Shown: positions 1 through 14,800 of the stretch, piece after piece | Layout of the letters: every line of letters starts with the position of its first letter | How positions within the stretch are numbered: the first letter of the stretch is position 1 | NCBI GenBank assembly: GCA_963576725.1 | Contig: OY755247.1 | Coordinates: 13,148,534 to 13,212,533, forward strand | Source of the DNA: Azorinus chamasolen | Taxonomy: Eukaryota; Mollusca; Bivalvia; Cardiida; Solecurtidae | Reading direction: 5' to 3' | DNA: 64,000 nucleotides | Made by a program: the position numbers and the translations under genes | The notes under the pieces: generated by a model | The model's database searches: none | Seen by the model: only the letters and a program-made list of their open reading frames with translations | What the model was told of the DNA's origin: nothing

Positions 1-760
1 CAGCTAGAGCGGACCCAGATCAGACTGCTCCTATAGCAACCGTCTGATCTGGGTCCACTGGTTTCTAGTTGCTAATTTTTCGGAGCCTCAAGTCAGACAT
101 CTGGCTTTGTGACGCTGAATTCAGGCCACTAGTTTTCTAGTAGCTATCTTTTACGAGGCTCAAATCACACATTGTGCTTCGCGACGCTAAATTCAGGCCG
201 CTACAGTTTTCTACTCGCTAACTCTACAGACTGCTATGGTCTTTGCTAACATAGTAGACCCAGATCAGGCTGCTCATTTATAGTTTTCTGGTCGCTTATT
301 CTACAGACTGCTTCGACATTTACAAACATAGTAGACCCAGATCAGTCAGCTCATATGCAATTTTCTAGACTCTAATTCTGCAGACTGCTACTCTTTGCAA
401 ACAGAGCTGACCCAGATCAGACGGCTCCTATAGCAGCCGTCTGATCTGGGTCCGCTCAGTTTCTAGTCACAAATTTTTCGGAGCCTCGTGTCAAACATTG
501 GGCTTCGCGATGCAGAATTCAGTTCGCTACAGTTTTCTAATCACTAATTCTACAGACTGCTACAGTTTTCTAGTCGCTAATTCTGCAGACTGCTACGGCC
601 TTTGCAAACATAGCAGACCAAGATCAGACGGCTCCTAGACAGTTTTCTATTTGCTAATTCTGTAGACTGCTACCCTTTGCATAGTAGATCCAGATCACAT
701 GGCTCCTATAGCAACCGTCTGATCTGGGTCTGCTCTGTTTCTAGTTGTTCATTTCACACT
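1..760. repeat. Tandem array with embedded family A hairpin arms
   Basis: Imperfect repeats built from TTTTCTAGTCGCTAATTCT and CAGACTGCTAC. Three copies of the family A palindrome occur at 7-57, 402-461 and 679-735. Each has the same altered apex, CTCCTATAGCARCCG, so they probably multiplied as part of the array. Confidence 0.6.
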
Positions 761-2253
761 TATATCACTAGCTGATTTTCTTCTAGTCACTAATTCTGAT
801 ATCGGGCAGAAATCTTCTCGTTGCTAATTCTAATAATTAGTCCCAGGCCCTAGATCTACGGTAGCCGATTTCTTCTCGTCGCTAATTCTAATGTAGATCT
901 AGAGCAGTTCTTGTTGCTAAAACCCATCCATTGCCGTTTTAATTCAAAAAATATTCCAACATTATTTAACATTGTTTTAGTATCATATAATAATGACAAA
1001 AAGACATATTAAATGCAGTGTACCTTGGTAAGTATCATGTAATAGCGAGCCTACCACATGCATAATAATGCGGTAGATCTATAGCTCTACTCACTGCTAT
1101 GAATCAAATATTGCATTATTTAACTGTCAAATGGAGTATTTCATGTTCAGTATTATATTTAATAACATATGCTCATCAAAAAATGTTATTATTATTTTCT
1201 GGACACTTCGCGTCACTTCTCGTCGCTTCTTGACGCTGTTTAGGGAGACCCTATATTTTTTATTAAGATGAATTTCCTTGCACAGTAAATCCTCTTTAAA
1301 TTGACCACCAAAACATATCTAATATTCTGGGCCTAAATGTCAGGTATTAATAGCTTAAACCCTTTATGCCTTTGTAAACAGAATAGACCCATATCAGATG
1401 GCCCCTGCTGTTCACCTTTTAGCTTGTCTTGTGATGATAATATATACATATACTAATTAGCCACTCTAAGGTCTTAAAACCTTAAGATGAATGCATGCCC
1501 TTATAACAAATAAAACTGTTGTCCCAGTAATTTTTCACTAGTGGTGCGAAATGTCCCGGTATATTTTCAATAGTGGTGCGAAACGTCCCGGGAGGAACTG
1601 GTTTTGGAGTGAAACGTTCCGCAACCCTGTGCGGTTCATCAATATGTCAGACTTCACACTGCTTTGGCGGTGCACAAGAGTTAAGATTAAGAAAAAGTAT
1701 ATACAGCAGAATATTCAAGTAAAGTTATAAGGTAATAATGGTCTTGGGTTAAAATAGACATTTCCAAACATGATAGAATAAAGAAACAAAGGTCCAGCTG
1801 CTGTCTCGACACTGTCTGTCGTTTGATTTGTATTCAGATTTCCATATCGGGAGAGATTTGACTTGAATACAATAAGTCAATGGTATTCTTTTTAGGAACT
1901 CTAGATAGGCCTCTATTCCAGGAGGAAGAAAACACTGTAAATGCATTTTCAGCATGCTAATTGGATCAGCTGATTGTTTGTAAATGTGATGTAAAGCTGA
2001 ACATTGGAGTATACCATCTCCCATTAGGGTTGAATTGCATACCGATAACTAAATAATTAATGATGTGTTGGATGATGTCCACCTTCTATTAAAGAGCTAT
2101 ATTGACTTGCCTAAAAAATCAAACATATCTCTAAACGTGGTTCGTCCACCATTTGCAGTTTAAAATGAAAATGTTTACAATGGATAATTAATTCTGTGAT
2201 TTTATGTCAGTGAAAATGAAAATTTGATGCAAGTAGTGGAATTTGTTAGGTCT
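761..2253. other. No gene seen; scattered repeat remnants
   Basis: The array thins out to about 910. A short direct repeat (AGTGGTGCGAAAYGTCCCGG) lies at 1540-1595 and a scrap of family A near 1365-1415. No CFAP221-like exon was recognised, although the missing N-terminus could be here. Confidence 0.4.
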
Positions 2254-2477
2254 TTAACCTTTTCTCCATAAATACGTCTTTGCAAACAGAGCAGACTCAG
2301 ACCAGACAGCTCTTATAGGTAGTGTCTGATTACGATCTGCTCTGTTTGCTTACATACTTATTATAGATCTAACTTTACAGTTTCTACCAATGCCAAAATA
2401 TCCTGTGTAAATATTCAGCTAATAAATATTGATGATGTCCTTGTTTCTTAGATTAATATTGAACAGGGAAAGGGTGA
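2254..2477. mobile_element. Family A MITE
   Basis: TTAACCTTTT left end; right end GGGAAAGGGTG has lost TTAA. Hairpin arms diverged at the apex (CTCTTATAGGTAG). Confidence 0.6.
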
Positions 2478-2637
2478 AACAAGTGCAATTAACCATGATC
2501 TGATAAACCATGATGCTTTTGCATTAAATATATTGGCATATATTCCTAAACAGATTTTATAGAAAACAACTGTATAAGTAGTAACAATAATTTTCTTTCA
2601 CTATAGTATATATACACATATATATTTTATATTCCAG

Positions 2638-2825
2638 AAATTTATACCAGGATTTCCCAAAATTCTATAGTTTTGGCAAAGCCCTCTGTGATTCACTTTG
2701 GGGGTTTTGAAGTAAACAAGAAGCACACATTGGACCTAAGTATCGTCAATGTTTCCACAGAAGTGATCAGGATGCACATAATACCACCACAGACTAAACA
2801 TTTCTACATACGATATACAAAAAAT
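2638..2825 (+). CDS. CFAP221: CFAP221 first visible exon
   Basis: Acceptor TTCCAG ends at 2637; donor GTAAGC follows 2825. It starts with two bases of a split codon and ends at a codon boundary. It encodes [19 protein letters not shown] and [11 protein letters not shown], an ASH-like beta domain. At least one coding exon must lie upstream. Confidence 0.9.
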
Positions 2826-5800
2826 GTAAGCCTTTGTATTATATGCTTTCTCTAAAGAAAGGAAAGTGTGTGTGGGAGGGGAGGAAGAGGGCATTTAGAC
2901 TCATCCCTGTATATCTTGTGTTTGTGTGGTTAGTAACTACAAAAGGGCTTCGCTAGTGTGATGAAAACTTTACAGGAACATTTACCAACAAATGAAGTTG
3001 CATGTGATTCTGTGCAGTATAGTCCTTGACATAGTTAAAATTTGCAATTTCAACTTTTGTAATGTATAATTGCAAATTATAGTTGAGCTACAGCCTGAAA
3101 ATTTGCAGGAAGTTCTGCACATGGATATTTTATGCAAATTTACAGAGTGTCAGTGGAATTACTGTCACAGTTTTTGGGGAATTGCAAAACAACAGAAGAT
3201 GCACAAGCTTTACAAAATGAATATAATTTGCTTTTTATTTAGATTTAATAATGTCAAGCTCTGCAAGAATATCTGTTTGGTTTTGATTTTTGATTGAGAA
3301 TATCAAGATGATTATATAAGAAGTAATGTTATGGCAAGTGATATCAAAGGACAACTCTAGCAGGAATGGCTTATTTTGGACAGTTTATCAAGATTTATGT
3401 TTTCCTGCATTGTCAGGGTCCATACTGCATGTGCAGTAAACCCTCTCTAAATATACATGTCTTTTAAAGCAGGTAGTTGCTTAATGCAGGAGGAAAATAA
3501 TGCAGAAAGCTCCTGCAGGAGCTTTCTGCATAACTTTTGTTCTGCAGTAAGCTACCACCTGCTTTTAAGACCCAGAATTAGACCTCTTTTTAGCGTTCGC
3601 TTAAGAGAGATTTTTAGTACAGTAAAACCTCTATATAACGGCCACTAGAGTCTAGATTGTGTTAATTAGTTGGTATCTAGGACAGGTGGCTGCTTAAAGC
3701 AAGAGGAAAGTAAAACAATACACTCCTATAGGAGCGTTCTGTTTTACTTTCACCTTGTTTTAAGCAGCTACCTGCCTTTAACACAAAATACTTGATGTAA
3801 TTTAGCTGTCATTGTAGATAGGTTTTACTGTATACTTATGATACGTATCTCATGCTAAAATCTCCATAAATAAGTCTTTCTCCAATTTTAAAATGGACAA
3901 AGCGAACTGAATGTACTGCTAACAATTTCCATTTGTTTCAATTCAAAATGAAAAGCAGCATCTCATCTGGATCCACACTGTTTGCAAAGGTTATATCATA
4001 AATCTATACAGAGGGCAGATAAGTTTAATGCTATGTCTTATATATATACATGTATATATGAATCAATACTTGTTATTACTTTTTTATATTTTAACCATTT
4101 CTTCCATAAATACGCCTTTCTACGCCTCTGTAAAAGTCACTTAATGAAACCATTGTGATAAATAGAGCATTTGCTCCTATAGGAGCAAATGCTTTATTTA
4201 TTACAATGGTTTCAAACTACAAAACTCTAAAATTTTACTTTTCTCTAGTAAATGCTCCTTTTGGGTAGATTCTTTCAAATAAGTTAGGTCTAAAAATAGC
4301 CTATGGAAGAAAGGGTTAAGTGGACTGATTTTACCGTTTTCTCATACAGACACCTTTGGCACCTTTGCAAACAGAGTTGACCCAGACCAGAGAACTCCTG
4401 TAAGAGCTGTCTGATCAGGGTCTGCTCTTTTTGCTTATGGAATACTGTATACAATTTAGATCAGATTCTCAAGTTTCTGTCACAACCAAAACAATTCCTT
4501 GTCAATATGTTAATTCAACCCATGAATACTAACTTATGCAGTGATACATTCTTAAATTAATATTCATAAAGGGGGGGGGGGTAATGCAATATCAAAGCAG
4601 AGCAAATATATTAGTTTAACCCTTTCCTCTATAAATACACCTTTCTATGCCTTTGCAAACAGAGAAGACCCAGATCAGATGGCTCCTGTAGGAGCGGTCT
4701 GATCAGGGTCTGCTCTGTTTGCTTATGAAATATAATATTGATATGATTCTACAGTTTCTGCCATTGCCAAATATGTTCATATGCCATGATAAAAATTGTT
4801 TAATTGATATACATGATGGTCATTATATTATTTCTTACATGAATATTCATAGAGTAAAGGGTTATGTTACATTTGATTTTATGTCTTCAAAATCTACTTT
4901 TTTTCACAGGAAAGACTTGTACCAGGACTAACATTAGACTGCAAAGTAGAGTTCACACCAGACGAATGGAGATACTATTATGACTGTATCAGAATCAACT
5001 GTCCAGTAAGTTCCGCTGTTGAAAGCAGTAAAACTTCTGCAAACATACCACTTATTGAATAAACATTGATCACTTTTAAAGTGGGTGAATGTTAAATGTT
5101 AAAAGAAAAAAATGCCTAAAATTTCTATGGGAGCTTTCTGCTTTGATTTTGTCCTCTGTTGAAGTTTACTCTATTTGCAAAGGCATAAATAGGCATAGAT
5201 ATGGAGTGAAGTGTTAACGCTCACTAAACACCGTCAAATTTCAACATGCTTGATCAATGTCGCAGGTATCACACTCCGGGGATGGTAGCATTATGTCACT
5301 TACCATATAGGCTTACCACTGTACTGCTGTAACTGCTGGATGTTAAAATTAGTACAGAGCTACAGATAAAGGTTTACTTCCCAAATACAAATGCTAAAAT
5401 AGTTATTTTCCTACCAAACCTGATACTGTGACCACTGAATCGTCTCTTTGAGATCTAGGGACGATTCTAAATGGTGGTCATAGTACAGGATTGGGTGGAG
5501 AAATAAAGGAGCTCTTCTTGAAAATGTCTAGATTTACGCATCTTACCTGGGTCCCTGTTAGTATCTTACAGATACGTGGCTGCTTAGAGCAGGTTGAAAA
5601 TCATGCAGAAAGCTTATTTAGAAGAAAGAAAATTTAGAAGCTTTCTGTATGACTTTCACCCTGCATTAGGCAGCCACCTGCCTAATGAGACTGAAGTTGT
5701 TATTTATTAAAATTCCAGTTTAGAGAGATTTTACTAGAGGTACAGATAAGATGCGCAAGTTAAAATGTTTTCAAGAAAAACTTCTTTATTTATCCACCAA

Positions 5801-8800
5801 AAGAGTGGTTAACACCATAGGGGTTGATGGAGAAAAGGCAATTTTAATATTTGAGTACCGGTATGCTCTGTTGCTCTGGTTTTACTGTATTTTTCATCAA
5901 ATCTTTTTTATCAGGGAGAGGAGAATTTAATCATCCCCATCCATGCCTATCCTGTGATGAGCACGAAGGACTTCCCAACTTTGTTCAACTTCCCTCCAGT
6001 ACCAGTTGGCCACAGGTATTGTATGAGTAATCTCCCTTTGCTGTCCAAATACCCAACATTGTTAACCAATATTCATGTATGAAATTAAGACGTCATATTA
6101 ATTAGATGCTTTCTTATAATGTCTTATGAACACAGGAAATTTTGGCCATGCAAGAAACTGTAGAATCATGTCTATATTATATCAGAAGCAAACAGAGCAG
6201 ACTCTGATCAGACGGCTCCAACAGGAGTCATCTGATCTAGGTCTACTCTGTTTGCAAAGGCATATTTATGGAGTAAAAGGTTAATAATCTATGCTGTTTA
6301 ATCCTTTCCTCCTTAAATAAATATCTTTCCACGCCTTTGAAAATAGAGTAGACCCAGGTCTGCTCTGTCTGCTTATATGACATATAGATCTGACCCTACA
6401 GTTTTTGCCAAGTAAATAATTCTCTTGAAAATTTTATCCTTTAAAAATTAATGACTATTAATGAAGTGATCAATTCAATTCATGCATAAATGTTCATTAG
6501 GGAAAGGGTTAACATTTTTGCTGCAGGAAAGTTTGTTGGAAGCTGTAATATATATGAAGCAGGTTTTAAAATCAAAATTTATAGGATAATGGTGAAATTT
6601 TCAATAATATATTAAAATTTGCTGTTTTGAGCCTGAATCTCAAACTAAGACTCAAAAACCGAAGTGATTTTACTTTTTGTCTGAACATTGTCAGTGCAAC
6701 AGATAAAGATGCATGCTCAAATGCTAAAATCATCATTTCTCTTCCAAACCCTATATTGTGACCTTTCTTTAGAATCGTCCCATCAAGACGATTCTAAAGA
6801 TCTCAAGTTGTCACAACCTAAAGTTTGGTGGAGAAATAAGGAAGTTATTCTTAAAGATGTTTTATTTTACGCACTCTATCTGGACCTCTTACCCTATGCT
6901 GTGACCACTCTATAGAATTGTCTCAAAGAGATGATTCTGAAGAGTGGTCATGGCATGGGGTTTAATGGAGAAATAAAGGAGATGTTCCTCGAAATGTTTA
7001 AGTTATGTCTCTTATCGATTCCTCTATATATACCTACATTGTATTCATTGAATAAAAAAAAAATCCAGAGAGGGAATTTCTCAAAACTTTTAAATGTCTA
7101 GATCTTACTCTAATATTTCAGCCCTTATCGACCTTTTTCAAAGACCCAAATAGATGAGAACCTCTCTACGTCCTTATTCATGTAACACTACCCATAGAGT
7201 GATTCAGACATTTAACCCATTCCCAAATAGGCTATTGTTAGACCAAACCTCCTTTGGTAAATCAACTAAAAAGGAGCATTTACTAGGAAAAAGGAAACCT
7301 TTAGCACTGTGAAGTTTCGAAACCATTGCGATAAATTGAGCATTTGCTCGTATGGAGCAAATGCTTTATTTATCACAGTGGTTTCAAAAAGTGACATTTG
7401 TTTTTGTGGGCTTTGTCCATCTGTCTGTCTGTCCGATTTTAATTTGTCTGCACTGTTTCTCAAAAAGGATTTGCTCGGGTTTTCATGAAACTTGGTATGA
7501 TTGATCAGCACCATGCCTAGTTGTGCATATCTTATTCCTGTTCCAGTTTGATGATTTTCTGCAGAGTTATGGGACTTTGAAATTTTCAAATGAGGGTGAG
7601 GGAGACGTCCGTCTTTGTATCTAAAACAATTCTAGTTGTTGTGTAATTTCAGAATGACAAAGGTATTCCCTCTGCGCTGTGAAGGTCCAGTAGACTTTGA
7701 ATTTCAGCTGACCTATTTACAGCCACATCAGTCATTCACAGTGCATCCCATGTCAGGTAAGGTGCTGCATGTTCATTACTCTTTGAATATTCATGTAAGA
7801 AGTAATGATATCATGAATACTAATTAGATTATTTTTTGTAATGGCACATGAACATAGGAAAATTTGGCAATTGCAGAAACTGTAAAATCAGACCTATATA
7901 ATTTCAAAAGCAAACAGAGCAGACCCAGATCAGACAGTTCCTATAGGAACCGTCTGATCTGGTTCTACTCTGTTTGCAAAGGTGTTAAAAGGTGTATTGC
8001 TGGATTAGAATGTTTTCTTTTAGGTTGCTAAACCCAGTCTGCCATAGGCTATTTTTAGACCCATCCTCTTTGAATAAATCTGCTGACATAGAGCATTTAC
8101 TATAAAAAGGAACATTTTTAGAATTGTGTAGTTTTTAATTATTGTAAAAATGATGATGGTTTCACAAAGTGACTTTTACAGACATCAAAAGGCATCAGTA
8201 TGGGAGAATGGGTCATAGCATAGAAATACCCTGTATAAGACTTCTATTTTAATGGGCACAATTTAGACAGGTTCGACTGTGTAATGAGTTTTATTTACAG
8301 TGTGTGTATATATATTTTGCATTTTTCTGTAAAGTGATAGGTATGGTTAGACCCGAGCTTGCTTGTTCATTTGTTCCCGAAAATGTTTGAGTCCAACTTT
8401 TTATAACCTTTAACCCTTACGCGGTTTTGAGCTTATTTCAAATTTAAATACCTACTGAATATTCTTGGACAAAAAAGTTATAATGAAATGTGGAAGGGGT
8501 GAATATTTTAGCTGTTTTAGAAAGTAAAGGAACAGATCTTTAAAATTCCACTAGCAACAGAGCAGACCCAGATTGGACGTCTCCCATAGGAGCCGTCTGA
8601 TCTGGATCTACCCTGTTTGCAGATGCTTGTAAACATGTTTGTTTATATGATGCCTTTACAAAGGGATTAGACTGTAATCAGATAGCTCTTGTAGTCATGA
8701 ATTCTGGTATAGACATTATGAGGTAATCGGTTAACCCTTTCCTCCATAGGCTATTTTTAGACCCAACCTCTGAATGAATCTACCCGAAAGGAGCATTAAG

Positions 8801-11800
8801 TAGAGAAAAGGAAAATGTTAGAATTTTGTAGTTTGAAACCATTGTGATAAATAGAGCATTTGCTCCTATAGGAGGATTTATGGAGGAAAGGGTTAACCAG
8901 GTAAAATACCAGTCTTTACATGATTGTTTTATTTCAGGTATCATCCCAGCCAATGGAGAGACTGAGGTTTCGGTGACATTTTCACCGATAGAGTTCCACA
9001 CGGCCTGCATGCGTGTACAGTTGGTCATTTCTCAGTTCAATTCAACTCCACTTGTGTGTACTTTTACCGGATCTTCAACACCTGGACTCCTTAAGTAAGT
9101 AAATTTTCAAACCATTGTAAAACCTGTTTTAAGGGACCACTCAAAAGAAGTCTAATGGTAGGTCTTTAAGACACTTATGTTTATTCAGTAAGTGGTCGCC
9201 TAAAGATGTACTTTGTGCATAATATTGACAATTTATTGTAACAAAATAACTTCAGAAATGGAATGCGTGTGGCTTGAAAAATGTTTTTAAACATCAAACC
9301 TTTACATTCTCTTACTTCCTTGTTACACTTGCACAAACAGTGCAGACACTGATCATATCACTCCAGGAGCGGTCTGATCAGGGTGTACTCTGTTTGCATC
9401 AATGTTGCAGATCTGATCATCTACAGCATTGCAATAAATTTCCTTATTCTATATTTTAACCCTTTACTCCATGAATATTTATGTAAAAAATAGTGACACT
9501 CGTGAATATTGATTAGATTAATGGTTATAATAGCACATGGACACAGGAAGTTTTGGCCATGGTAGAAACTGTAGAATCACATCTATATTATTTCATAAGC
9601 AAACAGAGCAGACCCTGATCAGACGGCTCCTATAGGAGCCATCTTATCTGGGTCTACTCTGTTTGCAAAGTCATAGAAAGGCATATTTATGGAGGAAAGG
9701 GTTAATTAGCGTTCATTATATGAGGAGTCTTGTATGAATAATTGGAAGGTAAAGGATTATGTGGTTTCTATACAGATTGTTTACTTCACACTTTTTGCTA
9801 ATGAGTATGGTTTTGCATGTGGCTTCAATAATGATTTTTTTTTATCTTCTTTTCAGAGAAATCACAGAGAACAGATACTCTTTCTACGTAGGGGAAGAGG
9901 AAGAAGAGCTTCTAGATCCCGCAAACCTAATTCCAGTGGAAAGAGCAAGACGGAAAAAGAAGAATTCATCTCTACCACCAGTCACCAATGTCAAACAGGT
10001 ACGGCATAACAACATTGAGATCAAAGACACGGCCGATCAGATGATTAGCAAAGTTTCAGTTCAAGTTCATTGTACATTTAACCCGGAAGCTGTTGCAACC
10101 AGTCAGAACACACTTTTCAGGATCAGTGCTAAACTATTAACTTAGTTTTTACTGTATGACGAAACACCATTCTCTTAGGTTTCCAGGCCTTTTTCAGGTG
10201 TCTACATGGGTCCATTAAAAGGACCCATTCCCAGTTCAAAATAGGTAACATTTTTTCTCAATGTTGGGGGGAAAAACAATAGAGGCTAAATTTTTATTTA
10301 AAAAAAATAAATAATAAAAATGCAAAATAACTTAAAATGGGTAAAAAAATGCTTTCCAAATCATTGAGTGTTACACACACAAAAAAATTGCAATTATTAA
10401 AATGCATTTTTCCCAAAAGGTCTGGATTCTGTTATTTCTAGTCAAGTATACTGTATTTGTATAATTTGCAGGAGGTCGAATATAACGGTTTGAAGTTTCC
10501 AGCCCAGCTTGATAATCCATACGCTGTGTCCCAAGTGCTGAACCAGGAGCCAGGCAAACTCCGAGCAAAAGATTTACGAGAAGGTAGGGGCAACACAAAC
10601 AGTAGAACATGTCTTAACCCATTCCCACTTAGGCTATTTTTAGAACTAATCTCTTTGATTAAATCTACCAAAAAGGAGCATTAACTAGAGAAAAGGAAAT
10701 TTTCAGAATTGTGTAGTTTTGAAACCATTGTGATAAATAGAGCATTTGCTCCATTGGAGCAAATGCTCTATTTATCACAATGGTTTCACAAAGTGACTTT
10801 TACAGAAGCGTCAATATGCGGGAATAGGTTAAGGGGACATTAAAAAATGTCTAATTATGGGTCTGTAAGGCAGGTAGTAGCTTAATGCAGGGCAAATGTA
10901 TTGCAGAAAGCTCTGGAGCTTTCTGCATTACTTTTGCCCTGCATTAAGCAACCACCTGTTTTTTTAAGATTCCTATATTCAATAAATGAATGGCCGCTTA
11001 GGACAGGTTCTACTGTGTACAGAATTGAAAATGGTTGTTCTTTTGATATATTTGAAATATTTCTTGAGCTAGGATTACTGATACTCTGTGGTATTTTGTG
11101 TTTTCAGTTGTTGTTGCCAAAAATAAAGATGCGAAAAGCAGTACACAAGCAACGAGGCAAATGAAGGTAATCTTCTTTTTCTTATCCCTGTACTCCATGA
11201 ATATGCCATTCTACCCCTTCGCAAACAGAGTAGACCCAGATCGGACAGCTCCTGTAGGTGCCATTTGATCAGAGCCTGCTGTGTTTGCTTATAACATGAT
11301 ATAGATCTGATTTTAGTTTCTCTTGAAACTTTCACAGTGTAAAAGATCAGATAATAATTATTTATGATGTCATTGTTTCTTACATGAATATTCATGGCGG
11401 AAAGGGTTAAGTTCAATAAAGTGTGAGTTATCCCCTTACCTGATTAATATTCATAGCATACTCCTCCCATTATCAATATCATTTATATGATACCTGCATA
11501 ATTATAAAGAAATTTATTGTCTTTGAAAACAGTAGATACCTGCATAATATACACAAACAGAGTAGATCCTTATCAGACAGCTCCTGTAGGAGCTGTCTGA
11601 TCTGGGTCAACTCTGTTTACAAAGGTGTAAGAATACACGATTATCAAGGGTCATGAAAGAAAAAAAAGGTGATAATCCACTAGTTACCACATGGATTTGC
11701 AAACAATGTAGAATCAGACCACATTTTATAAGCTTTAGCCCGTTCAACCCTGAATTATCAAAGTGGAATATCACATCAGTGTTTAACCTATTCCCTCATA

Positions 11801-14800
11801 GGCTATTCTTAGATCCAGTCTCTTTGAATAAATCTACCGAAATGGAGCATTTACTAGAGAAAAGGATTTTTTTTTAGAACTGTGTAGTTTTGAAATCATT
11901 GTGATAAATAGAGCATTTGCTCAATAGGATCACAATGGTTTCATAAAGGCATCAATATGAGAGAATGGGTTAATAAAAGAATCCACTCAGAATGAAAGAC
12001 TTAAATATGCTGGAATCTGTTGAATAATAACAAACAGTGCAGGTCCTGATCGGAGGGATCTTCTGATCTGGGTCTATACTGTTTGCAAATGACAGTGCAT
12101 GGAACTTAATGTAAGATATGCCTGTGGTTGAGAATGATAACAACAGACAATTTTGAAGACGAACATTACATGTAGTGCTAAATGTTAATTCTTTTCACAG
12201 GAGGCAAAGTTTGAGCACCAGGTGAGACAGAATGTGTATGAAGAGCGACAGAACCAACTGCGCTGGCAGTCCAAGTTGGGAGACGAACAAATCAGCACAG
12301 AGTCCAGAGCAAAAATCCTCTCTGACAGAAACACAGCATGGAATATCTACAGGGTGAATAAATTTAAATAAACTTGTAATACTTTCTTTATCGCATGAGT
12401 TTCAACAAAAATTTACTGAATAAAAGAATGATATGTTTGACCTACCTGCATATTTTTTATTTAAATATATCAGTTATTTTCTTTAAAGAACGCATTACTT
12501 GTAATACAATTCTTTCATTATTTCTGACACCACTAAACCACTTAATTATCATGTTTCCCGTTAATATCTCACATAGATACATAACTATTTAGTTTTCACG
12601 AAAATATTCCCGATATGGTAAATCGAAACGTAAATTGAAATCATTGTCTTTTTTCTAACAGTACAAGCGGTTGGGTCAGCCTGTGGAAGAAGATGAGTAC
12701 AACAGACAGTGTACTAAGTGCACTTTCAAGCGGACCATCAGAGATAAGGACAGTCTGTCATCAGAGAATGCTCAGTTTGATATGTACACTAATGATATGT
12801 GGCATGTACGGCACCTGGCCTTGGACAGATTTGCTCAGGCTGCTAGAAAAGTAAGTCAGATCTCAATCATTTATCTGGTCACATTCCTGTTTAATATTGA
12901 TTGCCCCTTAGGTGACGCATTTTTGCACCTCTATAAAATTCACATTGTGAAACCATTGTGATAAATAGAGCATTTGCTCCAATAGGAGCAAATGCTCTAT
13001 TTATCACAATGGTTTCAGATTACAAAATTCTAAAAAAAAGTCCTTTTCTTTAATTAATGCTCCTTTTCAGTAGATTAATTCAAAAAGGTTGGATCTAAAA
13101 ATAGCCTAGGAGAAAATGAGTTAACTAGAGCCATAGCCCTTTACTCCGTAAATACCTGTGTCTACACCTGTGCAAACAAAGTAGACCCAGATCAGACGGT
13201 TCCTATAGGAGCCATATGATCAGGGTCTGCTCTGTTTGCTTATGGTATAACATAGATATGATTCTACAGTTTCTGCCATGGCCAATAATTCCTGTGTCAT
13301 GAAGCTATTATTTCTTAAACAAATATTCATGGAGTAAAGGGATAGATAATAAGGCATACTTCAAATATCCCTACCAAAACCCAGGAAATGACCAGAGCAA
13401 CAGATAAAGGTGCGTACTCAAATACTAAAATCTTAATTTCTTTACCAAATTGATAAACCATCAAGACATTTCTAAAGTGTGGCGGAGACATAAAGGAGCT
13501 GTCCTTGAACATATTTAACCCATTACCTCATAGGCTAGTTTTAGATACCTCTTTGAATAAATCCAACGAAAAGGAGCATTAAAATGGAAAAGGAAAAAAG
13601 GAAAATTTTAGAATTTTGTAGTTTGAAACCATTGTGATAAATAGAGAATTTGCTCCTATAGGAGCAAATGCTCTATTTATCACAATGGTTTCTCAAAGCG
13701 AATTTTACAGAGTCATCAAAAGTCGTCAATATGAGAGAATGGGTTAAAATTACGCATCTTATCTGGACCTCTGATTTGAATCAATCAGTACAATTTAATC
13801 ATTCCTGTCTTTATTCAGGTCATCGTAAGACTGAGGGCTGACCACAAACTGAAGAACTTAAAAAAGTTGGTTGAGGATTGGCAAAAGAAAAGATATGCCA
13901 CTGATGCAGCGACAGGTGAGAGTTTATATAATATTGGTCTGTTTTGTGTTTTTGGAGTCTCAGGTTTTATTTAGTACTAATCTTTTTTAACTCTGTAATC
14001 TGTAAATACGCCTGTTAATGCCTTTGCAAACAGTGGATGCGTCTGATCGGCATCTGGTCTGTTTGTTTGTGATTTTTTTTAAATGTTTCACTTGATGCCT
14101 TACGTTTCACTGAATGTCAGATTGAGATAATAAAGCATGGGAGCAAATGCTCTATTTGTCACAATGATTTCAAAAGTACACAATTTTCCTTTTCTCTAAT
14201 AAATGCTCCTTTTGAGTAGATACATTCAAAGTGATTGAGTCTAAAAATAGTCTAGGAGGGAATGAGTTTAATAATAAAGATATAAATATGGATATAAATA
14301 AGAATATTTATTAAGTTTCCGGTGCATGATCAGAATATCAAACAGTTTAGATATGAATGCAATGTTGAGTTATTTCGCCTCTCATCTTAATCCAAATTGT
14401 TCATTTTTTCACAAATTTCCCATACTGTAGGGAAAGTCCATATACTGTAAAACCTCTCTTAACCTGACATTGAATTTTGTATAAATATTGGTGTTGAAGA
14501 CAGGTTGCAGCTTAATGCAGGGTGAAAGTCATGCAGGAAGCTGCTCATAGGAGCTTGCTGCATGACTTTGGCTCTGCATTAAGCAGCCACCTGCCTAAAA
14601 GTATCTAAATTATTCTCTACTAGAATTTTAGATTTACTTTACTGGATTTTTAAAAAAATTAATGTGGTTTGTTTCTTGCTAACTAATAAAGGTAATGCTT
14701 CAAACCTAACATACTTATTCATTACAGAGACAGAACCTGGTAAGATTTCAAATCTCACAAAAGTGGAGATGTTCCGTAGTTTTGCCCTGGCTTTCTGCAC

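Noticed and set aside
1749..2024. A possible - strand gene upstream of CFAP221
   Set aside because: A 91-codon frame without domain, start context or splice-linked neighbour.
10901..11164. An 87-codon frame overlapping a CFAP221 exon
   Set aside because: It runs through a family C hairpin and only the last part is coding, in a different frame. The real exon is 11108-11166.
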